Shown here: positions 1 through 8,500 of the stretch, piece by piece
Layout of the letters: every line of letters starts with the position of its first letter
How positions within the stretch are numbered: position 1 is the stretch's first letter
Source: Methanobacteriota archaeon
GTDB lineage: Archaea; Thermoplasmatota; Thermoplasmata; SG8-5; JACRNV01
Direction: 5' to 3'
DNA length: 32,097 nt
Assembly (NCBI GenBank): GCA_016214785.1
Contig: JACRNV010000037.1
Coordinates: 1 to 32,097, forward strand
Made by a program: the position numbers and the translations under genes
Notes under the pieces: generated by a model
What the model saw: only the letters and a program-made list of their open reading frames with translations
What the model was told of the DNA's origin: nothing
Database searches by the model: none

Positions 1-1368
1 ACGGACACGGCATCGCCGTGGTCGTGGAGCTTCGCGCCGGCGGCGAACGGGTACTACCAGTTCTACAGCAGGGCGAACGACACCGCTGGCAACTACGAGG
101 CGACGAACTCGTCCTGGGACGCCTGGTGCGCGTACGACAACGTATTACCATACCTCGCATCATCCAACCCAACAGATGGAGCAATTGGAATAGGTACTGG
201 TGCAGGAAGCGTGATATGCGTCTTCAGCGAGCCGATGAACCAGGCTTACACGGGCTTCACGACCAACCTGCCAGGAGCAGGCGGCGCATGGTCCCCCAAT
301 GGCACGGTCTTCACAGTGACCTACGGAGCGCTTGCAGCAAGCACGGTCTACTGGATACAGTTCGCGGGCCAGAACCACAGGGACCTGGCGGGCAACCTGC
401 TGAACACAGGCCTGAACACCGATGTGAACTTCACAACGGCTGGTGGCGCAGGCGTAGCGACAGTCGCGGACAACCTGTGGGTCGAGAGGTCATCGCCCAA
501 CATCATCCTGCACTGGACCAACGTGACGGACTCGACCAACTGGCACGTCTACTGCTCTAACAACAGGCTGGCGGCATTCCCCGGTGGCTGGACGATGAAG
601 ACCATCGCCGGGACAAACAGGACAGACACGATGACGGGACAGTGCACGGACGGTCTGACATGGTACTACATCGTGCGCGGGTTCGACGGCACAGCAACCG
701 AGAGCAAGAACTCGACGATGGGCGTCAAGACGCAGCTGTCGTTCACACTGAACGCAGCGCCATCCACCAACAACATGTACTTCTCGCTGCCATACAACTG
801 CCAGTACAAGAAGGCCAGCGACATCGTCAAGGACATCGAGGGCGGAGACGGCGTGAACTCGCCATCCACGGTGATATCCTTGATAGGCCAGTGGTCGCAG
901 GCAGGGCAGTCGGGCGTCACGTACTTCTACGAGCCATCCTTCCTGGACTGGGAGGGGACGGACTTCGCCATCGCACCCGGCGACGGATTGTACTTCGGTA
1001 TAATATCGACCTTCAACTGGGTGGTAAATGGCACGGACAAGGCATCGCAGCTGACGTTCACATTGAACGCAGCGCCAGCCACGAACAACATGTACATCTC
1101 CCTGCCGTACACGTCTAACTACACGAAGGCAAGCGACATCGTAAAGGCGATCGAGGGCGGGGACGGGGTCAACTCGCCGTCCACGAAGATAGCCTTGATC
1201 GGGCTGTGGTCGCAGGCAGGGCAGTCGGGCGTCACGTACTTCTACGAGCCATCCTTCCTGGACTGGGAAGGGACAGACTTCGCGATAGCGCCAGGCGATG
1301 GTATATACCTCGGCATAATCGCATCCTTCACCTGGACGCCGGAGATCCTGACGCCGGCGGTACCCTAA
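1..1368 (+). CDS. Secreted surface protein, 5'-partial: SbsA-like Ig domain, FN3-like domain and two tandem C-terminal modules
   Basis: The reading frame is open from base 1 (frame 1) to the TAA at 1366-1368, so 455 residues are visible and the true start lies outside the window. An ATG at 211 is internal: the upstream codons already read as a typical Ig-domain end (Y-Q-F-Y-S-R-A-N-D-x-A-G-N-Y-E). In order there are an SbsA/Big_5-like Ig domain (about residues 49-147, with the F-S-E-P-M motif and D-L-A-G-N turn), an FN3-like domain (about 155-240), and two near-identical ~105-residue modules from residue 246 to the end. The modules carry S-L-P-Y, A-S-D-I-V and P-G-D-G motifs and look related to the C-terminal G-W-N domains of the next gene. 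Many N-x-S/T sequons suggest glycosylation. No C-terminal membrane anchor is present. The specific role is unknown; a cell-envelope or S-layer-associated protein is inferred. It ends at its own terminator. Confidence 0.8.
   Translation, partial: TDTASPWSWSFAPAANGYYQFYSRANDTAGNYEATNSSWDAWCAYDNVLPYLASSNPTDGAIGIGTGAGSVICVFSEPMNQAYTGFTTNLPGAGGAWSPNGTVFTVTYGALAASTVYWIQFAGQNHRDLAGNLLNTGLNTDVNFTTAGGAGVATVADNLWVERSSPNIILHWTNVTDSTNWHVYCSNNRLAAFPGGWTMKTIAGTNRTDTMTGQCTDGLTWYYIVRGFDGTATESKNSTMGVKTQLSFTLNAAPSTNNMYFSLPYNCQYKKASDIVKDIEGGDGVNSPSTVISLIGQWSQAGQSGVTYFYEPSFLDWEGTDFAIAPGDGLYFGIISTFNWVVNGTDKASQLTFTLNAAPATNNMYISLPYTSNYTKASDIVKAIEGGDGVNSPSTKIALIGLWSQAGQSGVTYFYEPSFLDWEGTDFAIAPGDGIYLGIIASFTWTPEILTPAVP
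736..1365 (+). repeat. Two tandem 315-bp coding repeats
   Basis: Unit A is 736-1050 and unit B is 1051-1365, in register at a 315-bp (105-codon) period inside the first gene. A 63-bp stretch (891-953 and 1206-1268) is identical at DNA level, while the flanks differ mostly by synonymous changes. This patchiness suggests gene conversion between the copies. Unit B ends in a divergent Pro-rich tail. Confidence 0.85.
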
Positions 1369-1378
1369 GGAAAACTGA

Positions 1379-1403
1379 GGGGGGCGAAACGCCCCCTTCT
1401 TTC
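1379..1403 (+). terminator. Hairpin terminator of the first surface gene
   Basis: A 7-bp GC stem (1380-1386 with 1390-1396, loop AAA) lies 11 bases after the TAA and is followed by the pyrimidine run TTCTTTCTT. Position and structure fit transcription termination; in archaea the T-rich run alone may be enough. Confidence 0.7.
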
Positions 1404-1444
1404 TTAATATAATATAGATAATAAATCACGCGCATAAAATAACA
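1403..1444 (+). promoter_or_regulatory. Promoter region of the 1269-residue surface protein gene
   Basis: There are two archaeal TATA-like candidates: CTTAATATAATA at 1403-1414 and ATAAAATA at 1434-1441. Between them at 1421-1432 is ATAAATCACGCG, which matches 11 of 12 bases of an element at 5401-5412 upstream of the giant gene. If the second TATA box is used, initiation would fall near 1466, giving a ~28-nt leader that contains the Shine-Dalgarno site. TATA assignment is by eye. Confidence 0.5.
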
Positions 1445-1479
1445 GAAACGTAAAGAGGGAGGCAAAAATAAGAAAGACT

Positions 1480-1486
1480 AAGGAGG
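1480..1486 (+). promoter_or_regulatory. Strong Shine-Dalgarno site
   Basis: AAGGAGG lies 7 bases before the ATG at 1494. It fixes the start codon and suggests high translation of this secreted protein. Confidence 0.8.
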
Positions 1487-1493
1487 AAAAAAG

Positions 1494-4400
1494 ATGAAAG
1501 GAAAAATATTAGCGACCATTATGGCGCTAGGAATGATCATTACAGCGTTCAGCGTACTAGGGATAGCACAGAACGACCAGCCAATCGTTACGGGCGCGGC
1601 CCACACGATTTCGAACCAGATAATCGATGCAACGAACGGTTCTGCAATGTATTGTCTGGTCGGACCGGACGCCCTGCCGAACACGGCCGACGACGTAGCC
1701 AACGGAATAACGTACTCGTGGGACATAAGCCAGGGGGCATTCGCCGGATTCGGAAACGCAACGGAGACCGTTTGTTTCATGGGATGGGCATCTATCCCAG
1801 GGTTCCCGAACAACGACAACTTCCCCCAGACCTGGAGGAACAGGAGCGATGTAGTGCCTACCCCACCATACCGTTCGAGAGTGTCGGCAGACATAGGCTC
1901 CCGCTGGACCCTATGGTCACCGGGCGACTACGCTGTACAGTGCACCGAGGTTTTCTACACAAACACGAGCGACGGCTATAACTACAGCGCAATGTTCGAG
2001 CAGCCGATGTCCAACTTAGCAGCCGACAACATGGGTACCAACGTGACCCTTGAGAGGATCGGCGGCAACACGGGCACACCGTACAAGTGGTCGGACGGAG
2101 GGTTAATCGGGGCCGACAACGTATCGGCACCCTACCAGGGCGTAGAGCACGCCTGGATGGACTACGGGTACGGCGTCTGGACGAGCATGGCAGCGATCAA
2201 CCCGGGCAACCCGGGCGTATACCAGGCCGACATGGCAAAGAACCCGAACGGCACCTGGCAGTGGCAGGACCCGGCATTCGCAAACGGCAGATACTACGCA
2301 CTGAGGCAGAAGTGGTGCTGGAACGGCTCCGCTCTCCCGGCGCAGACATTCTACACCTACGGCTACTCGAAGTGCATCCAGATAAACGTCGTAGCCGACA
2401 CAGCCACGGCCACCGGCCCGGTCGGAAGGTCGAACGACAACACGCCCGACGTGACGTACACGACCACGGGCGCACCGGCGACAGTCGACGTCTACTACTC
2501 GAGCGACGCAGGAACGAGCTGGACGAACGGCGGCACTGACAACCCGGCCACGAGCCCATACACACTGGGCGTCTTGGCTGACGGCACATACTTCTGGAGC
2601 GTAAAGTCTCCGAGCGAGGCCGTACCAAGCGGCGCAGGGAGCATCGAGGCCGGAGCATACATCATCGACACGGTCCTACCGACCCCGACCCCGATACCGG
2701 CCAACGGAACGACCGGCGTCTTGACCACGACCAACTTCGACCTGACATGGAACGAGTGGATGGACACCGGATTCGGCACGACGACCATCCAGTCCAGCCC
2801 GGCAAGCGCGCCAGGCGGAGCATGGGCATGGTTCGACAACCAGACATACAGGTACAGCGGAATGACCTGGGCTGGCAACACGTGGTACTGGATAAACATC
2901 ACGACCGGCACCTTCAGGGATATATCGGGCAACATCGTAACACAGGCATACTCGTTCAACTTCAAGACCGCTGACCCGACACCACCGGACACGACGATTA
3001 ACGTGGTCACACCGAACCCGTACATCGGAGCATTGCCGGACGACGTGACGCTCATAGCAATGGGTACCGACAACGCGACTGGCGGCTCGGCGATAACGGG
3101 CATTGACTACCGCATCGACCGGAACGACGACGGTGACTTCCTGGACGCTGGCGAGGCATGGACGGCAATGACCACGCTCCTCGGCAGCACCGCAAGCTGG
3201 GCCCAGTACAGCACGGTCATCGACCTGCACAACGCATCGATAGCCACGCCCAACATTGAGGCAAGGGCGACCGATGGTCTGCAGGATCCGACCCAGGCAG
3301 TGCTGACGTACACGGTGAGCGACACGACCGCACCGGCAGTCACGTACATCGCACCGACCCCGGCCAACACAACGACGATCCCGGCGGGCCCGAAGACGGT
3401 CACGCTGACGGCGGCGGACTTCCGCGACGTTCAGACCCTTGGAACCGCAAGGATAACCGCATACTACAGGAGCAACCACACGCTCTTCTTCCCCGAGAAC
3501 ACAACGATGACGTTCGGCGGCTGGGCGCTCGGCTCCAACATCGACACCTTCACGTACACGTGGGCGGTGCCGGGTGGAGCGGACGTCGCTTTCTGGACAT
3601 ACATCGATGACGGCGCGCAGGTGGCACAGAGCCCCGCATACAGGGAATTCAACACGGGCGCAGGCTCGGAACCGACCAACCCGCTCGACGTGGCTGGCAG
3701 GATATTCCTGTACAACGGCAGCGTTGCAGGCGGCTACAACCCAGGCAACGTATCTGGCGCAGCGGTTTCAATACAGACGGTCAACTCGACCAACGTCCTG
3801 ATAACCAAGCTGGCGACATCTGACATGGCAGGCAACTACATCGTGACCTTCAACAACACAGAGTACGTCGACGGCGGATTAATATACGTCAACACGACCA
3901 CACCCGCGGCAGTAACGAGCGTCTACGTAGCAGGCCAGAACTTCACCTTCGCAGCACCTGACTGGCGGAACTGGACGACAAGCACAGCAGTCGACGGGGC
4001 AGGCCTTGTCTGGATCAACGCGACCCTCGGCATCCCGTACAACCTGACGGTTTCGTGGGTCCCGGACTGGCTCCTAGGCTCCAACGCGTTCAACACCTTC
4101 CCGGCAGGGACGGTGTTCAACGTGCTGTCAGTCATCTACGACAACAGGAGCAGGGTCTGCCCAGGATACTACGGCACACTGCTGATAAGGTCAAACGAGT
4201 CCAACGCGGTATCCGCTGCATGGACATTCGTTCCGGCCTCGGTCGGTGGTACAGTCACCCTTGACGGATTGGGCGGAGCAGTCAGCCCGATACTGCCAGG
4301 CGCCAACGTGACAGCTCCGTTCGCCGCGGTAGGCGACGGTGTCTACGGCAACACGGCCTCGCTCTGGAACGTAGGCGTATGGGCCTTATGGGTGAACGAC

Positions 4401-5303
4401 ACGTTCGCACCGGTAGGCTCGCTCGCACCAGGCGTACCAGGCTACAGCGCATTCTTCGAGACGGACAACACCCACGTCCAGATAGTGGGCGGCGGATTCT
4501 ACTGGAAGCCGCTGGCTGGCTGGAACCTAATCTCGGTCCCGATGAACACGACGACGCTCTACGGCCCGGCCTTCACGGCATCCGATGTGGACTCTGCAGT
4601 CACGGCAGCGGCATTGCTCTACGGCGTAGCGCTGACGAGCGCCTTCGTGTCGAACAGGCTGGCAGGCTCACCCGCGACCTACGAGACGTACGACATCGTG
4701 CTCAACGCAGGCATCGACTTCACGCTGAACATCGACAACGCCTACTGGCTCTACGTCAACGCAGCAATAACCGCAGTCTACGTGCAGGCGGAAGAGCTGA
4801 TTGCAGGCGATGTCGGGTTCGGCCAGATCAGTGCCGCAGGCATCAACGACGTCACCCTCGTGGCGGGATGGAACATGGTCAACAGCGGTCTGAACGCAAC
4901 CAGCAGGGAGTTCGGCCTCGGCGCAAACGCACCCAACTTCGTCGATGCAGCCGGCCACGCAGGCAACTGGTCCAACAACAACACCATACTCTACACCGGC
5001 GGCGGACAGACGCTCAATACCTTCTACGGATGGTACGACCAGCCGATCGGCGCAAGCCACCGCGTGGACAGGCAGGACACAGACCCAGGCAACTACCTCA
5101 CAGCCAGCCCGGATCTCAGAGTCGCCAACACATGGGACCCGGCGACACAGAGCTACGTGACGGGCTGCTCGTACGCAGACTGGTTCGGGCTCTGGAGGCA
5201 GGCGGACGGCTACAACAACTACGGAAGGCCGGTCTACTACGCCAGCGGGTTCTGGGTGTACGCTGAGGCAGGCGGAGTCGCCCAGTACGACATCAACGGA
5301 TAG
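1494..5303 (+). CDS. Large secreted multidomain surface protein (1269 aa)
   Basis: The start is set by the AAGGAGG site and a classical signal peptide (residues 1-26, M-K-G-K then a hydrophobic core ending A-Q). After a Cys-containing N-terminal region (27-305) of no recognised family come an Ig-like segment (about 310-390), an SbsA/Big_5-like domain (about 395-495, with W-N-E-W-M-D and a D-I-S-G-N turn), and an Ig-like domain with a calcium-loop motif D-R-N-D-D-G-D at 542-548. A further beta domain follows (613-724), then a CarboxypepD_reg-like module opening E-P-T-N-P-L-D-V at 726, and two C-terminal domains with G-W-N-L-I-S-V-P (about 1008) and G-W-N-M-V (about 1126). No C-terminal helix or basic tail is present, so it is released or held non-covalently, as in an S-layer. 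Sequons are abundant. It shares domain types with both neighbours. Exact function is unknown; a structural cell-surface role is inferred. Confidence 0.85.
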   Translation: MKGKILATIMALGMIITAFSVLGIAQNDQPIVTGAAHTISNQIIDATNGSAMYCLVGPDALPNTADDVANGITYSWDISQGAFAGFGNATETVCFMGWASIPGFPNNDNFPQTWRNRSDVVPTPPYRSRVSADIGSRWTLWSPGDYAVQCTEVFYTNTSDGYNYSAMFEQPMSNLAADNMGTNVTLERIGGNTGTPYKWSDGGLIGADNVSAPYQGVEHAWMDYGYGVWTSMAAINPGNPGVYQADMAKNPNGTWQWQDPAFANGRYYALRQKWCWNGSALPAQTFYTYGYSKCIQINVVADTATATGPVGRSNDNTPDVTYTTTGAPATVDVYYSSDAGTSWTNGGTDNPATSPYTLGVLADGTYFWSVKSPSEAVPSGAGSIEAGAYIIDTVLPTPTPIPANGTTGVLTTTNFDLTWNEWMDTGFGTTTIQSSPASAPGGAWAWFDNQTYRYSGMTWAGNTWYWINITTGTFRDISGNIVTQAYSFNFKTADPTPPDTTINVVTPNPYIGALPDDVTLIAMGTDNATGGSAITGIDYRIDRNDDGDFLDAGEAWTAMTTLLGSTASWAQYSTVIDLHNASIATPNIEARATDGLQDPTQAVLTYTVSDTTAPAVTYIAPTPANTTTIPAGPKTVTLTAADFRDVQTLGTARITAYYRSNHTLFFPENTTMTFGGWALGSNIDTFTYTWAVPGGADVAFWTYIDDGAQVAQSPAYREFNTGAGSEPTNPLDVAGRIFLYNGSVAGGYNPGNVSGAAVSIQTVNSTNVLITKLATSDMAGNYIVTFNNTEYVDGGLIYVNTTTPAAVTSVYVAGQNFTFAAPDWRNWTTSTAVDGAGLVWINATLGIPYNLTVSWVPDWLLGSNAFNTFPAGTVFNVLSVIYDNRSRVCPGYYGTLLIRSNESNAVSAAWTFVPASVGGTVTLDGLGGAVSPILPGANVTAPFAAVGDGVYGNTASLWNVGVWALWVNDTFAPVGSLAPGVPGYSAFFETDNTHVQIVGGGFYWKPLAGWNLISVPMNTTTLYGPAFTASDVDSAVTAAALLYGVALTSAFVSNRLAGSPATYETYDIVLNAGIDFTLNIDNAYWLYVNAAITAVYVQAEELIAGDVGFGQISAAGINDVTLVAGWNMVNSGLNATSREFGLGANAPNFVDAAGHAGNWSNNNTILYTGGGQTLNTFYGWYDQPIGASHRVDRQDTDPGNYLTASPDLRVANTWDPATQSYVTGCSYADWFGLWRQADGYNNYGRPVYYASGFWVYAEAGGVAQYDING

Positions 5304-5327
5304 GCGTGCGGAGCAGAACAAGGCAAA

Positions 5328-5370
5328 TGCGCCGCGAAACGGCGCAAAAACCTTTCCTTTTAACTTTTAA
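5328..5370 (+). terminator. Hairpin and T-rich terminator
   Basis: A 7-bp stem (5328-5334 with 5340-5346, loop CGAAA) lies 25 bases after the TAG of the preceding gene and is followed by pyrimidine-rich sequence up to about 5370. It separates the 1269-residue protein gene from the giant gene, which has its own promoter. Confidence 0.7.
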
Positions 5371-5400
5371 TTAGTCCATGGGATATTAACATGTTTTTTG

Positions 5401-5426
5401 ATAAATCATGCGAAGCTTAATATACT
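5401..5426 (+). promoter_or_regulatory. Promoter of the giant gene with shared upstream element
   Basis: ATAAATCATGCG (5401-5412) is followed by the TATA box CTTAATATAC (5416-5425). The 12-mer differs at one base from 1421-1432 in the promoter of the preceding gene. Initiation ~25 bases after the TATA box would give a leader of about 60 nt before the ATG at 5508. Confidence 0.55.
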
Positions 5427-5452
5427 ATAATGCGTTTTCATTGCTGTCGTAG

Positions 5453-5496
5453 TGGACATTATCTGTCCAGCAAGCCCGCCAGCGCGCGGGTGGAGG
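5453..5496 (+). promoter_or_regulatory. Structured 5' leader and ribosome binding site of the giant gene
   Basis: A perfect 6-bp hairpin TGGACA/TGTCCA (5453-5458 with 5464-5469, loop TTATC) lies near the predicted transcript 5' end. A second 5-bp GC hairpin (5475-5479 with 5486-5490) ends two bases before GGAGG (5492-5496), the likely Shine-Dalgarno site, 11 bases from the ATG at 5508. The second stem is close enough to affect ribosome access. A regulatory effect is inference. Confidence 0.4.
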
Positions 5497-5507
5497 CAGG
5501 GAGCCGT

Positions 5508-8500
5508 ATGGAGTGTCGTTCGTGCGGGGCTCAGAACCCCGATGATGCCAGCAAGTGCGCCAGTTGTGGCGCCGTGCTGAGGCGAGAGTGCCCGATATGC
5601 AGCGCGATAATAGACGCCACGGACACGGAGTGCCCGATCTGTGGGGAGAGGCTGCAGCCGGCGGCAGAGGAACCCAGGGGCTCCGAGACCACCTGCAAGT
5701 CGTGCGGGTCGATTCTGGATTCATCGCTCACGGTCTGCCCGATATGCGGCGTGGGCCTCCTGGAGGGCCCCATCGAAGAGCCTGTCACAGTTTCCGCGAC
5801 CGAGGTTGAATGCTCGGAGTGCGGCACCATATCCCCTGCCGGTGCCCCGGAATGCCCGGTCTGCGGGGCGAAGCTGAAGGGGGCCCAGGAATCGGCGCCC
5901 GAGCCCGAGCCAACGGGCGAATGGGAGATGGGAGCCGTGGGAGAGAGGCCCGCCGAGCCCGCACAAGAGCCCGAACCGGCAGTAATGCCAGAGCCCGTCC
6001 CCGAAGCTCCGAAGGAGGAGCCGCCGCAGGAGGGGCTCACGGTCGAGCCCGCGCCCGAACCCCTGGAGGAGCCCGCCAAGGATGAGATGCCTACCATAGT
6101 CCTCAGGGAAGGCGAGTACCTCTGCCCGTCCTGCAAGGCCGTGGTGATGGACGGCGACCCCAAATGCATGTCATGCTGGACCGACCTGACGAAGTACAAG
6201 CGCTGCCAGTCGTGCGGCGCGCTCAACCCGCGGGAAGAGCAGGTCTGCCAGGAATGCTTCACGTCGTTCCCGGCCGAGGAGGCCGGGGAGCCGGCCCCGG
6301 TCGCAGTCCTGGAAGAGCTGGAGGCGGAGAAGCCGCTCGAGATCCCGGAAGAGATAGCCATGGCCGAGGCCGCGACGACGGCTCTCACATGCCCGCACTG
6401 CGACGCCGCGGTCAGCGAGGACGACGACATATGCCCGGAGTGCGGCATGGTCCTGGTCGAAGAGATGGCCGATGAGGTTCCGGCGCCGGAGAAGAGGCGC
6501 CCCCGCCCGCCGGCTGGCATTGGAAGGATGGAGAAGCGCGCGGCGATCTTCGTCGTGCTGCTGCTGCTCGTCTCGGCAACGTTGCCATTCCTGTTCTCCC
6601 TGCCCCCGGTCGACCGGGACAGGATAACCATCGACGGCTCGTTCAACGACTGGCAGTCGGTCATAGACTATACCGACGCTACAGACACGGCGGCGGCTCC
6701 GAACGTGGACATTACGCAATACCAGGCCACGTCCGACGCGCGCAACATATACTTCTCCGCAACGGTCGTAGGCCGGGTGTTCAACAGCACCCAGGGCGAG
6801 ACCATGCGCGTGTTCATGGACACGGATTTGAACCCGGCGACCGGGTACAGCATCCACGGAATCGGCGCCGAACTCATGGTCCGCGTCTACGGCTGGGGCG
6901 GAATCGTCAGGAGCGCGTCCTGCATGAGGTACGCCTCGACAACCACCCAGAACGACTTCGCGGCCTTCAGGAGCTACGCTCCGGCCGTCCCGTACGCATC
7001 TGGCTCTCAGGTCGAGGTGAGGGTGAGCCTCGCGGACATCAACCTGCCGGCCACTCAGCGCATCCACACACTCTTCTACATGGGCGATTCCCAGGGTGTG
7101 TCCGACACCTCAGATTTGGTCATATCCAACCTCGGCGGCGTCCTCAATGTCAGGCAGACGAGCAGGGCGCCGGCAGCGGGCTTCGTAGGCGCTTCGACTA
7201 CCGTGCCGATAATGGGCCTTGAGCTCATCGCGGCGGGGGAGGGCATCGAGGTCGGCGGCATAGACACGTCCGGCTCGCGGTACGCCCTCAACCGCACGAT
7301 GCCGATAACGGTCTCGGTGGGCGCATCGCAGCTTGTCTCCGTCAATGTCTCGACCAACGGCATAGGCCTCGGGCAGGTGCTGAACGCAAGCTTCGCCCCG
7401 GGCGCCTTCCAGGTCTCGCAGGGCTCCGTAGTCGTGACCGGGGGGGCGGCAAGGGCCTACGTCGGCGCCCCGCCGGCGGGGGTCAGGGTCGACGGGGCAT
7501 TCGCGGACTGGTACGACGAGCCGCTATACAACGACACGGCCAACGACGTCGCGCCCCGCAGCGGCAACGGCACGGTCGCCGCCGCGAACCTGGACATTGC
7601 CAGGTACGGCTCGATAATGGCGTCGAACGCCCTCAGTGTCTACGTCCAGGTGGGCGGCACTGCGATGAGGGGCGCCGATGTCCCGGTCACGGAGGAGGCA
7701 CACGCGGTCCCGGCCGCGCGCACGCGCGCCGAGGAGGCGCAGCAGGTGCAACAGAATCCGACAATCGTTCAGCCGGACACGCGCACGAAGGCAGGGCTGC
7801 AGAACCTAACGCCTCCGGCTCCCAAGGAGGAGACGGGCGAGGACTCGGTGCTGGTATTCGTGGACTCGGACAACAGCTCCGCCACAGGCTATGCGGTGGG
7901 CACGCTGGGCGCGAACTACCTCCTCGAGGTAAGGGGGCGCAACGGCGAGGTCACGCGCACCCGGCTGTACTCCTTCGCCGGAGGGAACGACCGGAGAATC
8001 TACTCCTGGACGCAGATCTCGAACGGCAGCGGCATGAGCACGGGGAGCGAGGTGGAGGCGCAGGCCTCCCTCGCGGCCATGGGCATAGCGCCGAACCAGC
8101 GCGTGGCAATCATGATACACGTCGTTGACTGGAGGCTGGACGCGGACGAACTCGCCAGCCCCATATACGGCACGGCGACCCGCAGGGCGACGAGGGACAT
8201 CGGACCGATTAACGTGATGGGGACTACTTTTGCGTCTGACGGCATTACAGGTGAATCCGCTACGGTTATTATTCAAACCGCAACAGGCACTAGGTTCGCG
8301 AAATTCTCCAGCGATAACGCTACGATGCTTGGGCGCTACTCGGACTTTGATTACACGCCTTATGCCAACCAAGCGATATCGGTCTATGCCACAACAGGCT
8401 CAGCATGGGGGTGGGGAACCACGGTTCTTCCGAGCGGTACGAACCCCCCCGAGAATAATGTCTATGCGAATATCACAATGAACCAGGCCTTACTTCCGAC

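Noticed and set aside
211-1368. ATG at 211 as the start of the first gene
   Set aside because: The frame is open to base 1 and the upstream codons encode the expected end of a preceding Ig-like domain, so the gene is cut by the window edge.
4379-5266. 295-codon + strand frame inside the 1269-residue protein gene
   Set aside because: It overlaps a recognised surface-protein frame with motifs, and its Arg/Gln-rich translation has no recognisable domain.
5508-6443. Separate gene for a zinc-ribbon protein ahead of the surface protein
   Set aside because: No stop codon, ribosome site or promoter separates the ribbons from the membrane helix and extracellular domains.
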